This document shows positions 18,462 through 31,401 of a stretch of DNA of 64,000 bases, piece after piece. The stretch covers positions 23,225-87,224 of the forward strand of contig NZ_JAKEDV010000010.1 in NCBI RefSeq assembly GCF_021462505.1, given 5' to 3'. Both the position numbers and the translations under genes were made by a program. The stretch's first letter is position 1, and every line of letters begins with the position of its first letter. The DNA comes from Thermus brockianus. GTDB lineage: Bacteria; Deinococcota; Deinococci; Deinococcales; Thermaceae. Under the pieces are notes generated by a model. The model did not search any database and was not told where the DNA came from. It saw only the letters and a list, made by a program, of their open reading frames with translations.

Positions 18462-20275
18462 CGCATCACCCCCAGGAGGACAAGGACGCCCAGCACGAAG
18501 AGGAGGGCGTACACCCTAAGGTAGCCCGCCTGGAGCCGGGCCACGCCCTGCCCCAGGTCCCGCACCGCACCCCCAAGGCCAAAGTACCCCTTGAGGAGCC
18601 CGAAATCCCCCTGAAGGAGGGCTTCGGCCAGGGCCTTCAGGGGGTTCACCAGGAGGGCGTTATAGATCTGGTCCACGTAGAAGCTTTCCCGGCTCGCCCG
18701 CTCAAAGGCCAGGTACCAGGCGGGGAAGGTTTTCCGTTGGAAGAAGGTGTAGCCGAGCCAAAGCCCCAGTAGGGCCACCAGGGCGGAGAGGGCGATGAGG
18801 CCCCACTCGGCCCCCAAGGAGAGGTGGTGGGCCTCCACCTCCGCCAAAGCCGGCTTCAGGAAGGGCTCCAGCACATTGGGCAGGGGATGGGGCAGGGCCA
18901 GGTAGCCCGCAAGCACCGAGCCCAGGGCCAGGAGGTGGTTGGGCCAAAGCATCACCGCCGGGGCCTCGTGGGGGTGGTGGTGGCCCCTTTCCTCCCCCAG
19001 GAAGACCAGGACGAACCAGCGCATGGCGTACATGGCGGTGAGGACCGCCACCAAGAGCGCCCCCACGTAGAAGCCCACCCCGCCGAAGGGGTAGGTGAGG
19101 GTGGCGGTGAGGATGGCGTCCTTGGACCAGAAGCCCGAAAGGAGGGGTAAGCCCCCCAGGGCTAGGGCGCCGATGAGCCCGTGCCAACGGGTCAGGGGCA
19201 GGTGCCGCCAGAGCCCGCCCATCCGGCGCACGTCCTGTTCCCCGCCCAGGGCGTGGATCACGCTCCCCGAGGCCAGGAAGAGGAGGGCCTTGAAGAAGGC
19301 GTGGGTGAAGACGTGGAAGAGCGCCACCCAGTAGGCCCCCACCCCCGCCGCCAGGAACATGTACCCGAGCTGGCTGATGGTGGAGTAGGCCACGATTTTC
19401 TTGATGTCGGTCTGCCCGAAGGCGGAAAGGGCCCCGTAGAAGGCGGTGAGGAGGCCGATGACGGCGATGGCGTAGGAAACGTCGGGCAGAACGCTATAGA
19501 GGAAGGAGCTCCGGGCGATGAGGTAAACCCCGGCGGTCACCATGGTGGCGGCGTGGATGAGGGCGGAAACCGGGGTGGGGCCGGCCATGGCGTCGGGAAG
19601 CCAGACCATGAGGGGCACCTGGGCGCTTTTCCCCACGGCCCCCAGGAAGAGGAAAAGCCCCGCCAGGGCCAGGAGGGAGGGGTTCTTCAGGGGGCCTTCC
19701 AAGGCCTCCTTGAGCTCGGAGATGGAGAGCGTCCCATAGAGGGCCCAGAGGATGGCCATGCCCAGGAGGAAGCCCAGGTCGCCGATGCGGTTCACGATGA
19801 AGGCCTTGCGGGCGCTATCGGCGTACTGGGCGTTCTTGTACCAGAAGCCGATGAGGAGGAAGCTCGCCAGGCCCACCCCTTCCCAGCCGATGAACATCAC
19901 CGGGTAGCTATCCGCCAGGACCAGGGTGAGCATCATGGCGATGAAGAGGTTGAAGTAGGCGAAGAAGCGGCTATAGCCCGGGTCCCCGTGCATGTAGCCG
20001 ATGGCGTAGACGTGGATGAGGAAGCCCACCCCGGTGACGATGAGGAGCATGAAGCCCGAGAGGTTGTCCAAAAGGAGGCTAAAGGGGATGCCGGGAAGCC
20101 ACTCCGCCTCAAAGCGGGCCCCACCTCCAAGGAGGAGGCCCACGCCCACCAGGAAGGAGAGGAGCACGAGGGCGGAGGCGATGACCCCGGGAAGGGGTTC
20201 CCGCATCCGTTTGCCGAAAAGCCCCAGGAGGGCAAAGCCCAAAAGGGGCAGGAGGATGGTGGATAGAAGCGCCAT
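18455..20275 (-). CDS. nuoL: NADH-quinone oxidoreductase subunit L (Nqo12)
   Basis: NuoL is the distal antiporter-like subunit, with a long amphipathic helix that lies along the membrane arm. It is 606 residues, the same as Thermus Nqo12. Conserved segments include [56 protein letters not shown] and [15 protein letters not shown]. The C-terminal region past residue 500 contains the lateral helix. The gap to nuoK is two bases. Confidence 0.97.
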   Translation of the reverse strand: MALLSTILLPLLGFALLGLFGKRMREPLPGVIASALVLLSFLVGVGLLLGGGARFEAEWLPGIPFSLLLDNLSGFMLLIVTGVGFLIHVYAIGYMHGDPGYSRFFAYFNLFIAMMLTLVLADSYPVMFIGWEGVGLASFLLIGFWYKNAQYADSARKAFIVNRIGDLGFLLGMAILWALYGTLSISELKEALEGPLKNPSLLALAGLFLFLGAVGKSAQVPLMVWLPDAMAGPTPVSALIHAATMVTAGVYLIARSSFLYSVLPDVSYAIAVIGLLTAFYGALSAFGQTDIKKIVAYSTISQLGYMFLAAGVGAYWVALFHVFTHAFFKALLFLASGSVIHALGGEQDVRRMGGLWRHLPLTRWHGLIGALALGGLPLLSGFWSKDAILTATLTYPFGGVGFYVGALLVAVLTAMYAMRWFVLVFLGEERGHHHPHEAPAVMLWPNHLLALGSVLAGYLALPHPLPNVLEPFLKPALAEVEAHHLSLGAEWGLIALSALVALLGLWLGYTFFQRKTFPAWYLAFERASRESFYVDQIYNALLVNPLKALAEALLQGDFGLLKGYFGLGGAVRDLGQGVARLQAGYLRVYALLFVLGVLVLLGVMRW

Positions 20276-20277
20276 GC

Positions 20278-20565
20278 TTACCCCCTAAGCTCCGATAGGT
20301 CGTCCACCGCGGTGCTTTCCCGGTGGCGGAAGATGGCCACGATGAGTCCGAGGCCCACCGCCACCTCCGCGGCGGCGATGGCGATGACCATGAGGGCGGC
20401 CACCTGCCCTTCCAGTCCATGGGCCTTGGCGAAGCCCACCAGGGAAAGGTTGGCGGCGTTCAGCATGAGCTCAATGGAGAGGAAGACCAGGATGGCGGTC
20501 CTGCGGGTGAGGACGCCATAGACCCCGAGGGCGAAGAGGAGGGCGGAGGCGAAAAGGTAGCTCAT
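20278..20565 (-). CDS. nuoK: NADH-quinone oxidoreductase subunit K (Nqo11)
   Basis: This small 95-residue subunit has three membrane helices. Two buried glutamates, in [13 protein letters not shown] and [12 protein letters not shown], form part of the central proton path of the membrane arm. Length equals Thermus Nqo11. It overlaps nuoJ by 4 bases. Confidence 0.97.
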   Translation of the reverse strand: MSYLFASALLFALGVYGVLTRRTAILVFLSIELMLNAANLSLVGFAKAHGLEGQVAALMVIAIAAAEVAVGLGLIVAIFRHRESTAVDDLSELRG

Positions 20566-21095
20566 CGGAGCACCTCCTCCTTGCGCTCTTCGGGGCGCAG
20601 GGCGTCTAGGGGACGGCTGGGTTGCACCAAGGCCACCGCCACCACCGTGGCCGCCATGAGGAGGAAGCCCACGGCGAGGAGCACGAGGAGCCAGTCCCCG
20701 TAGAGGAGGGGGCCCAAGGCCTGGGGAAGCCCTCCCTGTAGGTCCTGGGTGAGGGCGAGCTTCAGGCCCAAGAGCCCGGAGAGGAGGACCCCCGCCACCC
20801 CGAGGGAGAGGAGGGCGGCCAGGGGCTTGGAGCGCACCAAGGGGTCAAAGCCCACCTCGCCTTGGGCGGCGAAGAGGAGCATGATGACGAAAAGGAAGAG
20901 GACCACGATGGCCCCGGCGTAGACGATGATCTGGATGAACCCGAGAAAGCGGGCGTCCAGGGCCACGTACACCCCGGCCAGGACCAGGAAGTTGGCGATG
21001 AGGGCCAAGGCAGCGTGGATGGCGTTTCTCAGGGTTACCACTAGAAACCCGGTGGCGAGGAGCAAAAGGATGGCCAAGGCTTCCCAGGGGCTCAC
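20562..21095 (-). CDS. nuoJ: NADH-quinone oxidoreductase subunit J (Nqo10)
   Basis: NuoJ is a 177-residue membrane subunit with about five helices. Its third helix ([21 protein letters not shown]), known for a pi-bulge that changes during the complex I cycle, is clearly present. It overlaps both nuoI and nuoK by 4 bases. Confidence 0.96.
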   Translation of the reverse strand: MSPWEALAILLLLATGFLVVTLRNAIHAALALIANFLVLAGVYVALDARFLGFIQIIVYAGAIVVLFLFVIMLLFAAQGEVGFDPLVRSKPLAALLSLGVAGVLLSGLLGLKLALTQDLQGGLPQALGPLLYGDWLLVLLAVGFLLMAATVVAVALVQPSRPLDALRPEERKEEVLR

Positions 21096-21640
21096 TTTTT
21101 TCCTCCTTCCGTGGGGGCCTTGAAGCCCTCCAGCTCGGGCCGCACGTAGGGCACCACGTAGCCGGGCTTCACCGCCTTCCCGGTCATCTTGGCCTCGCGC
21201 CGCTGGGGTTTGGTGCCCACCACGTCCACCAGCATGTCCTCCTTGCCGTAGATGAGGTCGGAGTACTGGTAGTCCGCCATCTCAAAGTCGTAGCCGAGGA
21301 CGATGGCCCCCGTGGGGCAGGCCTCCTCGCAGAGGCCGCAGAAGATGCACCGGAGCATGTTGATCTCGTAGACCTTGGCGTAGCGCTCCCCGGCGGAGAC
21401 GGGGTTTTCCGGGTCGTTCTCGGCGGGTTCCACGTAGATGGCGTAGGCGGGGCAGGCGGCGGCGCAGAGGGAGCAGCCGATGCACTTCTCCAGGCCGTTG
21501 GGGTGGCGGGTGAGGACGTGCCGCCCGTGGAAGCGGGGCTTTAGGGCCACGGGGGCGTCGGGGTAGGGGACGGTCACCGGCTTGGAGAAGAGGTACTTCA
21601 GGGTGATGCCGAGGCTTTGCGCTAGGGCTTTTAGGGTCAT
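21092..21640 (-). CDS. nuoI: NADH-quinone oxidoreductase subunit I (Nqo9), two 4Fe-4S clusters
   Basis: NuoI carries clusters N6a and N6b that relay electrons toward N2. In this 182-residue protein the two ferredoxin motifs are [16 protein letters not shown] and [16 protein letters not shown]. An N-terminal amphipathic helix ([18 protein letters not shown]) lies at the membrane. Length equals Thermus Nqo9. It is coupled to nuoH and nuoJ by 4-base overlaps. Confidence 0.98.
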   Translation of the reverse strand: MTLKALAQSLGITLKYLFSKPVTVPYPDAPVALKPRFHGRHVLTRHPNGLEKCIGCSLCAAACPAYAIYVEPAENDPENPVSAGERYAKVYEINMLRCIFCGLCEEACPTGAIVLGYDFEMADYQYSDLIYGKEDMLVDVVGTKPQRREAKMTGKAVKPGYVVPYVRPELEGFKAPTEGGKK

Positions 21641-22728
21641 GCGCCACCTCCTTTGCGCACGGGCTTGGGGCTATAGAAGAAGGCCCCGAGGAGGGCGAGG
21701 AAGCTTAGGGCGGAGAGGTAGACGAGGTAGACCCGGGGCAGGTCCAGGGCCACCACCAAGGCGGTGACCAGGAACCAGAAAAGGGCCACGGGGAAGAGGA
21801 ACCCCCAGCCGAAGCGCAGAAGCTGGTCGTAGCGGAGGCGGAACCAGGTGGCCCGGATCCAGATGAAGAAGAAGAGGAAGAAGGCGATCTTGAGGAACAT
21901 CCAGAGGTAGGGGACGTTGAAGAAGGGCATGGTCCAGCCCCCCAGGAAGAGGGTGGGGATGAGGGCGCTTGCGGTGATGAAGTGGATGTACTCCGTCATC
22001 TGGAAAAGCGCCCACTTGATGGAGCTATATTCCGTGTGGTAGCCGCCCACCAGCTCCTGTTCCGCCTCGGGGAGGTCAAAGGGGGTGCGGGCGGCCTCGG
22101 CCAGGGCGGCGATGGCGTAGACCAAGAAGGCGGGGAAGGCGTAGAGGAAAAGCCAGCCGTTTTCCTTTTGCCAGTTGACGATGTCGTTCAGGTTGAGGCT
22201 CCCCACCAAAAGCACCGGGGCGAGGAGGGCGATGCCGAGGCCGAGCTCGTAGGAGATGAGGCTTGCGGAGGAGCGCAAGGACCCCAGGAGGCTATACTTG
22301 CTCCCCGAGGCCCACCCCGCCAGGAAGATGCCGTAGATGGCCATCTCGCTCACGGCGAAGAGGTAGAGGATCCCCAGGTCCAGGTTGACCACCCAGGGGT
22401 GGAAGCCGAAGAAGCTCCCTGGCGGGCCGAAGGGGATGGCGCCGAAGGCCAGGAGGGCGAAGACCACCCCGAGGAGGGGCGCGAGGACGAAGAGGACCTT
22501 GTCGGCGCGCTCCACCACCAGGTCTTCCTTGAAGATGCTCTTGATGGCGTCGGCGATGGGCTGGAAGAGGCCGAGGGGTCCCACCCGGTTCGGGCCCATG
22601 CGGATCTGGAAGCGGGCGAGGAGCCTCCTTTCAATGAGGGTCATGAAGGCGAAGGCGGTGAGGAGGCCCACCACCACCAAAAGGGCCTTTAGGGCCACCA
22701 TCCAGTAGGGGTCCAGGGGGTAGTTCAC
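21637..22728 (-). CDS. nuoH: NADH-quinone oxidoreductase subunit H (Nqo8)
   Basis: NuoH joins the membrane and peripheral arms and lines the quinone chamber. The 363-residue protein has eight or more membrane helices. Conserved segments include [26 protein letters not shown], split here by the quinone-site loop, and the acidic loop [20 protein letters not shown]. It overlaps nuoG and nuoI by 4 bases. Confidence 0.97.
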   Translation of the reverse strand: MNYPLDPYWMVALKALLVVVGLLTAFAFMTLIERRLLARFQIRMGPNRVGPLGLFQPIADAIKSIFKEDLVVERADKVLFVLAPLLGVVFALLAFGAIPFGPPGSFFGFHPWVVNLDLGILYLFAVSEMAIYGIFLAGWASGSKYSLLGSLRSSASLISYELGLGIALLAPVLLVGSLNLNDIVNWQKENGWLFLYAFPAFLVYAIAALAEAARTPFDLPEAEQELVGGYHTEYSSIKWALFQMTEYIHFITASALIPTLFLGGWTMPFFNVPYLWMFLKIAFFLFFFIWIRATWFRLRYDQLLRFGWGFLFPVALFWFLVTALVVALDLPRVYLVYLSALSFLALLGAFFYSPKPVRKGGGA

Positions 22729-25076
22729 GCTTCACCTCCTGTGGGGACCAGGATTTTGGCCTCCAACCTTCTAGCGGCGAAGGGACCCAGGGCGGAGAGG
22801 TAGTAAAGGCCCTTGGGCACGTCCTCCCGGTGGACCACCCGGGCCTTTTGCGGGCCTAGGGGGGTTTCCACCTCCACCAAGGCCCCGTCTAAGAGGGCCT
22901 CGAGGCGGGCCGTTTCCGGGTGGACCCAAAGCTCGGGGGAGGCGGCCTCCTTCGCCTTGCCCACGGCCTGGTGGGCCTTCCACATGGTGGGGCGCAGGTA
23001 GAGGTTGCCCTTTTCCTCCTTGGGCCTGAGGGCTTTGGTGCGGAAGGGGTAAAGGCCCATGGCCTCGGGCACCTTCTTGGCCTTAAGCTCCCGCTCGGCC
23101 TCCAGGTGGAGCCGGAAGGGAGGCCGCACCCCCAGGGCCTCCGCCAGGAGGGCGAGGACCTGGAGGGCCCCTTCCGCCTCCCCGTTCTCCATGGGGGCGG
23201 GGGAGAGGGGAAGGACGCGGCCTTCCAGGTTCAGGATGTGCCCCCGCTTCTCGTAGAAGGTGGGGGCGGGCAGGACCACGTGGGCGTAGCGCTCGGCCAG
23301 GGGGTGGAGGTGGCTTAGGTGCAGGACCACGAAGCGCTTCCCCTTGAGGGCCTCCTCCGGGGGCACGAAGCCGTAGTAGGCGTAGGGGGCCCCGGGCTCG
23401 TCCCAGGCGGCCCCCTTCTCCTTGGGCCAGACCCCCATGGCCTCGAGGCCCCGGGCGTTGGCGGCGGGGGTCATGGCGAGGACCTTGGCCCCCTTGCGCT
23501 CGGCGAGGAGCCTGGCCCGTTCCGCCGCCACCGCGTCCTGCAGGACCCCCGCCCCCAGGATGAGCACGGGGCGCTCGGCCCGCTCAAAGGCCTCCTTGGC
23601 TTGCCGCACCGCCTCGCTTCCCTCCTTCTCCCCCAGGAGGGCGAGGAGGATCTCCCGCTCCTCCCCGGGGGCGTGCACCTCCTGGATGGCGGCCCAGCGC
23701 ATGAGGGGGGCGCGGTAGGGGGCGAAGAGGGCCATCTTGTCCTTCCTGCGGGGCATCCTTTCCTTGATCTGCAGGTCGGCGAAGGGGGTGCCGTGGCTAA
23801 AGCGGTAGGGGGGCTTGAGGTCCCGCACGAACTCGGAGAGGCGGAGGTGGAGGATGGGGGCCTCCTCCGTGGGGTCCCCGAGGACCAGGGCGAAGTCCGC
23901 CCGGAGAAGGTCCTCCAGGGTGGCGGCGGGGTAGAGGCTTGCCGGGGCGGCGGTGCGGCCCTGGAAGTCCAGGTGGGGCGTGGAGAGGACCCGGGCCAGC
24001 TCGGCGGCCATGAGGCCCTCCTCGAGGGTGGCGTCCCCCGCGAGGTAAAGCCCCACCTCCTCCCCCTTGGCCCCTTTCAGGCCCTCCTTCAGGGCGAGGA
24101 AGGCCTCCTCCCAGGTGGCCTCCACAAGCCTCCCCTCCTTGCGCACCAGGGGGGTCTTGAGGCGGCGGGTGTCCGCCCACTCGTGGCCGAACCGGCCCGC
24201 ATCGCAGAGCCAGATCTCGTTGACCTCGGGCACCTCCCGGGCGCGGATGCGCAAAAGCTCCCCGCTCCGGGTATCCGCCGTGATGCCGCACCCCACGGGG
24301 CAGAGGGCGCAGGTGGTGGGGGTTTCCTCCATCTCCCAGTTGCGGGCGCGGAAGCGGGCGGTGAGGTCCAAAAGGGCCCCCACGGGGCAGATGTCCGTGA
24401 TGTTCCCGGAAAAGCCCGAGGGGAGGCCGAAGTCCAGGGTGCCGATGAAGGTGTGCACCCCCCGCTCAATGAAGTCCAGGACCTCGTCCCCGGGGACCTC
24501 CTCAAAGTAGCGCACGCACCGCTTGCAGTGGATGCACCGCTCCCGGTCCAGGATCACGAAGGGGGAGAGGGGGTGGTGCTTGTCCTCGTGGCGGCGGGTG
24601 AACTCAAAGCGGGTGTAGACGGGAAGCTCCAAGGGGTCTTTTTGGTAGTACTTCTCGTAGAGCCCGTACTCCACCGTGCGGTCCTGGAGCTCGCAGGCCC
24701 CTCCCTTGTCGCAGGTGGGGCAGTCCAGGGGGTGGTTGAGGAGGGTAAACTCCACCATCCCCGCCTGGGCCTCCCGCACCACCTCGGAAAGGGTGTCCAC
24801 CACCATGCCCTCGGCCACGGCGGTGACGCAGCTTGCCGCCAGTTTGGGTTGCCACTGGATCTCGGGCTCGCCCTTTTCGTTCAAGAGGGGCTTCCCGTCG
24901 GGGCCCCGCTTGGGCAGGCCGATGCGCACCAGGCACATGCGGCAGGCCCCGATGGGGGAGAGGTGCTTTTCCGAGCAGAAAAGGGGGACGTCGTACCCCG
25001 CATGGAAGACAGCGTCCATAACGCTCGTCCCCGGGGGCACTTCCACCACGCGGTCGTTGACCTTGACCCTAACCAC
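22725..25076 (-). CDS. nuoG: NADH-quinone oxidoreductase subunit G (Nqo3)
   Basis: NuoG is the largest peripheral subunit and holds several iron-sulfur clusters. The N-terminal 2Fe-2S domain ([15 protein letters not shown]), a His-Cys cluster site ([17 protein letters not shown]), a 4Fe-4S site ([11 protein letters not shown]) and the extra N7 cluster motif ([10 protein letters not shown]) are all present, followed by a molybdopterin-oxidoreductase-like fold without the cofactor. GTG 25076 gives 783 residues as in Thermus Nqo3 and sits 5 bases after GGAGG. In-frame GTG 25082, overlapping the nuoF stop as GTGA, is an alternative. Confidence 0.95.
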   Translation of the reverse strand: MVRVKVNDRVVEVPPGTSVMDAVFHAGYDVPLFCSEKHLSPIGACRMCLVRIGLPKRGPDGKPLLNEKGEPEIQWQPKLAASCVTAVAEGMVVDTLSEVVREAQAGMVEFTLLNHPLDCPTCDKGGACELQDRTVEYGLYEKYYQKDPLELPVYTRFEFTRRHEDKHHPLSPFVILDRERCIHCKRCVRYFEEVPGDEVLDFIERGVHTFIGTLDFGLPSGFSGNITDICPVGALLDLTARFRARNWEMEETPTTCALCPVGCGITADTRSGELLRIRAREVPEVNEIWLCDAGRFGHEWADTRRLKTPLVRKEGRLVEATWEEAFLALKEGLKGAKGEEVGLYLAGDATLEEGLMAAELARVLSTPHLDFQGRTAAPASLYPAATLEDLLRADFALVLGDPTEEAPILHLRLSEFVRDLKPPYRFSHGTPFADLQIKERMPRRKDKMALFAPYRAPLMRWAAIQEVHAPGEEREILLALLGEKEGSEAVRQAKEAFERAERPVLILGAGVLQDAVAAERARLLAERKGAKVLAMTPAANARGLEAMGVWPKEKGAAWDEPGAPYAYYGFVPPEEALKGKRFVVLHLSHLHPLAERYAHVVLPAPTFYEKRGHILNLEGRVLPLSPAPMENGEAEGALQVLALLAEALGVRPPFRLHLEAERELKAKKVPEAMGLYPFRTKALRPKEEKGNLYLRPTMWKAHQAVGKAKEAASPELWVHPETARLEALLDGALVEVETPLGPQKARVVHREDVPKGLYYLSALGPFAARRLEAKILVPTGGEA

Positions 25077-25078
25077 CT

Positions 25079-26392
25079 TCACCTCCAAAGGCTCGGCCTA
25101 GGCACGGGGCGTTTCTCCCGGGCCAGGGCGAGGTACTGGTCCTTGAAGTGCTTCAAGGAGCCTTTCACCGGCCAGACGGCGGCGTCCGCCAAGGGGCAGA
25201 AGCTCCGGCCCTCAATGAGGGGAAGGAGGGCTTCCAGGGTTTCCACGTCCTTCTCCTCCCCTTGCCCCGTGCCGATTTTGGCGAAGAGGTTCACCATGAA
25301 CCCCGCCACCCCTTCCCGGCACGGCGTGCACTTGCCGCAGGACTCGTGGGCGTAGAAGCGGGTCACGTTCCACATGGCGTCCACCATGCTCACCCGCTCG
25401 GGGATGAGGATCACCCCCCCGGTGCCCAGCATGGAGCCCTTGGCCTGCAGGTGCTCGTAGCTCATGGGGGTATCCAGAACCTCGTCCGTGAAGGGCAAGG
25501 GTGGGGTGGAGGACCCGCCGGGGATGAGGGCCTGGATGGGCTCCAAGGGTCCCCCCGCCCACTCGTAGATGAGCTCCCGCAGGGTGGTGCCCATGGGAAG
25601 CTCGTAGACCCCGGGGCGCCGCACGGGGCCGGAGATCTGGTAGAGCTTCATCCCCTTGGACTGCTCCGTGCCCATCTGGGCGAACCAGTCCGCCCCCCGT
25701 TCCAGGATGGGGACCACCGAGGCCAGGGTTTCCACGTTGTTGATGGTGGTGGGTTTGCCCCAAAGCCCCGCCTGGGCGGGGAAGGGGGGCTTGAGGCGGG
25801 GGTTGGCCCGAAGGCCTTCCAAGGAGTTCATGAGGGCGGTCTCCTCCCCGCAGATGTAGGCCCCCGCCCCGCGGTGCACGTGGACGTCAAAGGAGAAGTC
25901 CGTGCCGAAGAGGTTTGGCCCCAGATAGCCCCGGGCCCTGGCCTCCCGGATGGCGGCCTCGAGGCGGTCCGCCGCCCGCCGGTACTCCCCCCGCACGTAG
26001 ATGTAGCCCACCGTGGCCCGGATGGCGTAGCCGGCGATGATCATCCCCTCTAGGAGGAGGTGGGGGACGTCCTCCAGGATGTAGCGGTCCTTGAAGCTAC
26101 CGGGCTCGGACTCGTCGGCGTTGCAGATGAGGTAGTGCTGTTGCCCGTCCTTGGGCATGAAGCTCCACTTAAGCCCCGTGGGAAAGCCCGCCCCGCCCCG
26201 GCCCCGTAGCCCCGAGCGCTTCACCTCCTCTATGACCTCTTCCGGGGTCTTCTCCTTTAGGACCCGCTTGGCCGTCTCGTATCCCCCGTGCTTCAGGTAG
26301 TAGTCCAGGGTCCAGCTGCCCTCCTTGCCCACGTGGGCGTAGAGGGTGCGTTCAAACCGGGGGTCTTTTCCGGAAACGATGGGCCCGGTCAT
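25079..26392 (-). CDS. nuoF: NADH-quinone oxidoreductase subunit F (Nqo1), NADH and FMN binding
   Basis: NuoF binds NADH and FMN and begins electron transfer. The 437-residue protein has the glycine-rich NADH/FMN region [16 protein letters not shown] and [13 protein letters not shown], and the N3 cluster cysteines in [12 protein letters not shown] plus a distant Cys in FCPLADA. The open frame extends 10 codons upstream, but [18 protein letters not shown] is the family N-terminus, giving ATG 26392, which overlaps the nuoE stop by 4 bases. Confidence 0.98.
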   Translation of the reverse strand: MTGPIVSGKDPRFERTLYAHVGKEGSWTLDYYLKHGGYETAKRVLKEKTPEEVIEEVKRSGLRGRGGAGFPTGLKWSFMPKDGQQHYLICNADESEPGSFKDRYILEDVPHLLLEGMIIAGYAIRATVGYIYVRGEYRRAADRLEAAIREARARGYLGPNLFGTDFSFDVHVHRGAGAYICGEETALMNSLEGLRANPRLKPPFPAQAGLWGKPTTINNVETLASVVPILERGADWFAQMGTEQSKGMKLYQISGPVRRPGVYELPMGTTLRELIYEWAGGPLEPIQALIPGGSSTPPLPFTDEVLDTPMSYEHLQAKGSMLGTGGVILIPERVSMVDAMWNVTRFYAHESCGKCTPCREGVAGFMVNLFAKIGTGQGEEKDVETLEALLPLIEGRSFCPLADAAVWPVKGSLKHFKDQYLALAREKRPVPRPSLWR

Positions 26393-26934
26393 ACCTCCAC
26401 CTCGTGCACGTGGTGGCCGCACCGGCCGGGAAGCTCAATCTCCTCAAGCCGCTTCCCCGCCTTCAGGCCCTCCAAAAGGGCCTGAAGCCTGGCCCGGGTC
26501 ACGCACTCCACGTAGGGCTCGTCGTTCACCTGGACCACGGGGGCGGTGTGGCAGCTTCCCAGGCACTCCACCTTCTGCACGCTAAAGAGCCCGTCCGGGG
26601 TCACCTCCCCGGGGCCGATGCCCAGGGTTTCCGTGAGGTAGTCCCAAAGCTCGTCCGCCCCGGCGAGCTTGCAGCTTAGCGTGGCGCAGACCTGCAGGTG
26701 GTACCGCCCCGTGGGCACGAACTGGTAGTAGGAGTAGAAGCTCGCCACCCCCATGACCTCCGTGGGGGTGGTGCCCACCAGGCGGGCGATCTCCTCTACC
26801 CGTTCGGGGCGGATCCAGCCCTCCTCCTGCTGCACCCGCCTTAAAAGGGGCATGATGGCCGCCCGCCGCCCCTCGGGCGGGTACTTGGCGAAGGTTTCCT
26901 CCAGGAAGTCCTGCTTGTCGTCAAAGAAGCCCAT
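26389..26934 (-). CDS. nuoE: NADH-quinone oxidoreductase subunit E (Nqo2)
   Basis: NuoE holds the 2Fe-2S cluster N1a beside NuoF. The 181-residue protein has the thioredoxin-like cluster motif with cysteines in [12 protein letters not shown] and [12 protein letters not shown]. Length equals Thermus Nqo2. It begins ten bases after nuoD ends. Confidence 0.98.
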   Translation of the reverse strand: MGFFDDKQDFLEETFAKYPPEGRRAAIMPLLRRVQQEEGWIRPERVEEIARLVGTTPTEVMGVASFYSYYQFVPTGRYHLQVCATLSCKLAGADELWDYLTETLGIGPGEVTPDGLFSVQKVECLGSCHTAPVVQVNDEPYVECVTRARLQALLEGLKAGKRLEEIELPGRCGHHVHEVEV

Positions 26935-26943
26935 CTTCCCTCC

Positions 26944-28161
26944 TTAGCGGTCCACGTCGCCCATGACCGGGTCCAGGCTGGCGATGATGGCCACCAGGTC
27001 CGGCACCTGCTCGCCTTTGGAGGCGTAGGGCAGGCTTTGCAGGTTGACAAAGCTGGGGGCCCGCACCTTCACCCGGTAGGGCATGCTTCCGCCGTCGGAA
27101 ACGATGTAGTAGCCGAGCTCCCCCCGGGCCGACTCCGTGGGGACGTACACCTCGCCCTTGGGGGGGTGGAAGCCTTCGGTGTAGTGCTTGAAGTGGTAGA
27201 TGACCGCCTCCATGGAGGTTTCCAGGAGGTGGCGGGGGGGTGGGGTGATCTGGGGGTTGGGGTCGCGGACGGGCCCGGGCTCGAGGCGCTCCAGGGCCTG
27301 CCGGATGATCTTCACCGACTCCCGCATCTCCCGGATGCGGATGATCATCCGGTCAAACACGTCCCCATGCTCGCCCAGGGGCACGTCAAACTGGTAGGTC
27401 TCGTACCCGGCGTAGGGGTAGGCCTTCCGCACGTCGTAGTTCACCCCGCTCGCCCGCAAGGAGCCCCCGGTGAGGCCCAGGTTGATGGCCACCTCGGGGG
27501 GGATCACCCCCACGCCCCGCGCCCTTTCGTAGAAGATGGGGCTTTCGGCGAAGAGGGCCTCGTACTCGTCAATGCGGTGGGGCATGACCTCCAGGAACTT
27601 CTTGAGCTCGGGGACGAACTCCTCGGGCAGGTCCTCCTTGACCCCGCCGATGCGGATGTAGTTGTGGTGGAAGCGTTGGCCCGTGACCCACTCAAAGAGG
27701 TCCAGGATGGTTTCCCGCTCGCGGAAGGCGTAGAAGAAGGGGGTGAGGGCCCCGAGGTCCAAAAGGCCCGTGCCCAGGAAGACCAAGTGGCTCGCCAGGC
27801 GGGAAAGCTCGTTGAGGATGATGCGGATGGTCTGGGCCCGAGGGGGGACCACCGCCCCCACCAGCTTCTCCGCCGCCAGGGCGTAGGCCAGGTCGTGGGC
27901 AAAGGAGTGGAGGTAGTCCATCCGGGGCGTATACGTGATGACCTGCGTATACGTCCGGTTCTCCATGTTCTTCTCAAAGCCCGTGTGGAGGTAGCCGATG
28001 TGGGGGACGAGGTCCAAGACCTCCTCGCCCGAGAGCGTCACCACCACCCGCAAGACCCCGTGGGTGGAGGGGTGCTGCGGGCCCACGTTCAGGGTCATGA
28101 CCTCGGTGCGGAGCTCTTTGGGCTCCTCCAGGGTTTCCACCGGGTCCAGGTAGTCCTTCAT
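26944..28161 (-). CDS. nuoD: NADH-quinone oxidoreductase subunit D (Nqo4), 49-kDa subunit
   Basis: NuoD forms the quinone-reduction site with NuoB and derives from NiFe-hydrogenase large subunits. The quinone-contacting segment [14 protein letters not shown] is near the N-terminus and Tyr is in NRTYTQ; the C-terminus ends with [14 protein letters not shown]. The N-terminal dozen residues ([14 protein letters not shown]) differ from the remembered T. thermophilus Nqo4. ATG 28161 has GGAGG upstream and overlaps nuoC by 4 bases; 405 residues. Confidence 0.97.
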   Translation of the reverse strand: MKDYLDPVETLEEPKELRTEVMTLNVGPQHPSTHGVLRVVVTLSGEEVLDLVPHIGYLHTGFEKNMENRTYTQVITYTPRMDYLHSFAHDLAYALAAEKLVGAVVPPRAQTIRIILNELSRLASHLVFLGTGLLDLGALTPFFYAFRERETILDLFEWVTGQRFHHNYIRIGGVKEDLPEEFVPELKKFLEVMPHRIDEYEALFAESPIFYERARGVGVIPPEVAINLGLTGGSLRASGVNYDVRKAYPYAGYETYQFDVPLGEHGDVFDRMIIRIREMRESVKIIRQALERLEPGPVRDPNPQITPPPRHLLETSMEAVIYHFKHYTEGFHPPKGEVYVPTESARGELGYYIVSDGGSMPYRVKVRAPSFVNLQSLPYASKGEQVPDLVAIIASLDPVMGDVDR

Positions 28162-28778
28162 TTGACCTCCTTGGCCTTGGTCAGGTCGGCCCAAAGGGAC
28201 CGGTAGCCCTTGCGGCTACCCCCCTTGTAGAGGGTGAGGCCGGGGTTCTTGCCGGTGATGGCCGCCCGGAACTCGCTCGGCACGATGAAGCGCCCCTCGC
28301 GGAAGAGGGTGGGGGTTTCCCCCAGGGGGAAGTCCTTGCGCAAGGGGTGGCCCTCGAGGTCCTCCGGGGTGAGGATCTTGCGCAGGTCGGGGTGCCCCTC
28401 AAAGACGATGCCGAACATGTCGTAGACCTCCCTTTCCAGGAAGTTGGCGCTCCCCCAGAGGTCGGTCACCGTGGGCAGCCTGGGGTCCTTCTCCGGCACG
28501 TAGACCCGGACGAAGAAGCGGCTCCCATCCCCGTCCTTCCACCCCGGCAGGGAGACGAGCTCGTAGACCACGGCGAAGCGCTCGGGGCGGGGGTCGGGGT
28601 ATTCCAGGTAGTCTATGCCCACGATGTCCGCCAGGTAGTTGAAGCCCATCTCCTTGTACCGGGCCATCTCCCCTTTGAAGGCCTCGCGGGGCAGGACCAC
28701 CCAGAGGTTGCCGAGGCCGTTGTCCTCCACGGGGTAGCCCTTGGCCCGGGCATCGTCTAAAACGCTATGAAGCCGCAC
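28158..28778 (-). CDS. nuoC: NADH-quinone oxidoreductase subunit C (Nqo5), 30-kDa subunit
   Basis: NuoC is a structural peripheral-arm subunit. This 206-residue protein has the family signature [12 protein letters not shown] and the conserved segment ERETYDMFGI-like [19 protein letters not shown], followed by [11 protein letters not shown]. It starts three bases after the nuoB stop. Confidence 0.97.
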   Translation of the reverse strand: MRLHSVLDDARAKGYPVEDNGLGNLWVVLPREAFKGEMARYKEMGFNYLADIVGIDYLEYPDPRPERFAVVYELVSLPGWKDGDGSRFFVRVYVPEKDPRLPTVTDLWGSANFLEREVYDMFGIVFEGHPDLRKILTPEDLEGHPLRKDFPLGETPTLFREGRFIVPSEFRAAITGKNPGLTLYKGGSRKGYRSLWADLTKAKEVK

Positions 28779-28781
28779 GCT

Positions 28782-29327
28782 TCACCCCCTTGCCCGCTGC
28801 CAAGCGGCCACGGGCGGAAGCTTCCGCCCCTTCTCGTCGTAGGCCTGGCCGCGGACCTTCTTCTGGAGTTGCATCACGGCGTAGATGAGGGCCTCGGGGC
28901 GCGGGGGGCAACCCGGCACGTACACGTCCACGGGCACCACGGAGTCCACGTTCTGCACGATGGCGTAGTTGTTGAACATCCCCCCAGAGCTGGCGCAGGC
29001 TCCCATGGAGATCACCCACTTGGGGTCGGGCATCTGCTCCCAGACCCGGCGCATCACCGGGGCCATCTTCTTGGATAGCCGCCCGGCCACGATCATCACG
29101 TCCGCCTGGCGGGGGCTTGCCCGGAAGACCTCGCTGCCGAAGCGGGCGAGGTCGTTGCGGGCGTCGGTGGAGGCCATCATCTCAATGGCGCAACAGGCGA
29201 GGCCGAAGGTGGCGGGCCACAGGGAGTTGGACCTCCCCCAGGCCACCAGCTTCTCCAAGGTGGTGAAGAGGATCCCCTCCCGCTCTAACTCCTGGACGTC
29301 CCGTTCAAACAGGTCCTTCAATGCCAC
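28782..29327 (-). CDS. nuoB: NADH-quinone oxidoreductase subunit B (Nqo6), cluster N2
   Basis: NuoB carries N2, the last iron-sulfur cluster before quinone. Its ligands are visible as the tandem Cys pair in [10 protein letters not shown], Cys in [10 protein letters not shown] and Cys in [12 protein letters not shown]. The frame is open further upstream, but GTG 29327 gives the 181 residues of Thermus Nqo6 (start reads [13 protein letters not shown]). It overlaps nuoA by 10 bases. Confidence 0.98.
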   Translation of the reverse strand: MALKDLFERDVQELEREGILFTTLEKLVAWGRSNSLWPATFGLACCAIEMMASTDARNDLARFGSEVFRASPRQADVMIVAGRLSKKMAPVMRRVWEQMPDPKWVISMGACASSGGMFNNYAIVQNVDSVVPVDVYVPGCPPRPEALIYAVMQLQKKVRGQAYDEKGRKLPPVAAWQRARG

Positions 29328-29677
29328 CGCATCACCCCCTTCCACCACTCGTAGAGGAAGCCCACGAAGAGGAGCAGGGTGAAGGCCAAGACCCCCAGGA
29401 AGCCCCACAGCCCAAGCCCCCCAGCGCTCACGGCGTAGGGCCAGAGGAAGGCCACCTCCACGTCAAAGAGGATGAAGAGCATGGCCACCACGTAGAAGTG
29501 GATGGGAAAGCGCTTCACCTCTCCCGCAGGGTCGTTCCCCGACTCGTAGGGCATGAGCTTGGCCCTGCCCGGCTTCTTGGGGCCAAGAAGAGCCCCCACC
29601 ACCAGGGCCGCCACCCCGATGAAGAGGGCCACCCCTAGGTAGATGAGGACGTTCACGTACTCCGCGATCGGCGCCAA
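29318..29677 (-). CDS. nuoA: NADH-quinone oxidoreductase subunit A (Nqo7)
   Basis: NuoA is a 119-residue three-helix subunit at the arm junction. The long conserved loop [20 protein letters not shown] and the [11 protein letters not shown] segment are present. The start is a rare TTG with GGAGG six bases upstream; no ATG or GTG gives the full conserved N-terminus [15 protein letters not shown]. It is the first gene of the 14-gene operon nuoABCDEFGHIJKLMN, whose order is the bacterial standard apart from fused or split genes, none of which occur here. Confidence 0.97.
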   Translation of the reverse strand: MAPIAEYVNVLIYLGVALFIGVAALVVGALLGPKKPGRAKLMPYESGNDPAGEVKRFPIHFYVVAMLFILFDVEVAFLWPYAVSAGGLGLWGFLGVLAFTLLLFVGFLYEWWKGVMRWH

Positions 29678-29843
29678 GGTCCCCTCCTTTCGTGCATCTC
29701 TTCACGAGGCGGGGACCCAAAACCCCACGAAGCCCCGCCTCATTTCCCGCCCATCTTACCACCCCTTGACCGGGGCAAGAGGGAGGAGCTACACCAAGGG
29801 TAGATTAAACAGTGTAATGTCCTTCCATATCCCTTTGGGAAAA
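29678..29843 (-). promoter_or_regulatory. Leader and promoter region of the nuo operon
   Basis: This gap between ksgA and nuoA is the only sizeable room for the operon promoter. Its AT-richest part (about 29795-29830) contains TACACT- and TAATCT-like -10 candidates on the minus strand, with no convincing -35. Closer to nuoA, AGGCGGGG (29707-29714) can pair with CCCCGCCT (29733-29740), an 8-bp stem around an 18-base loop lying in the probable 5' leader. Its function is unknown. Confidence 0.45.

Positions 29844-31397
<1,554 letters not shown>

Positions 31398-31401
<4 letters not shown>

Noticed and set aside
19181..20266. Long plus-strand open frames opposite nuoL, and similar ones opposite nuoG, nuoF, nuoD and others (for example 23319-25355)
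   Set aside because: They are antisense shadows caused by very high GC at third codon positions; their composition is Gly/Glu/His-rich and low in complexity, while the opposite strand encodes recognised proteins.
15775..29677. Possible fused or missing complex I subunits
   Set aside because: All fourteen subunits are present as separate full-length genes in standard order, with cluster motifs intact.
29707..29740. nuo leader stem read as an intrinsic terminator
   Set aside because: The loop is 18 bases and no T-run follows on the minus strand.
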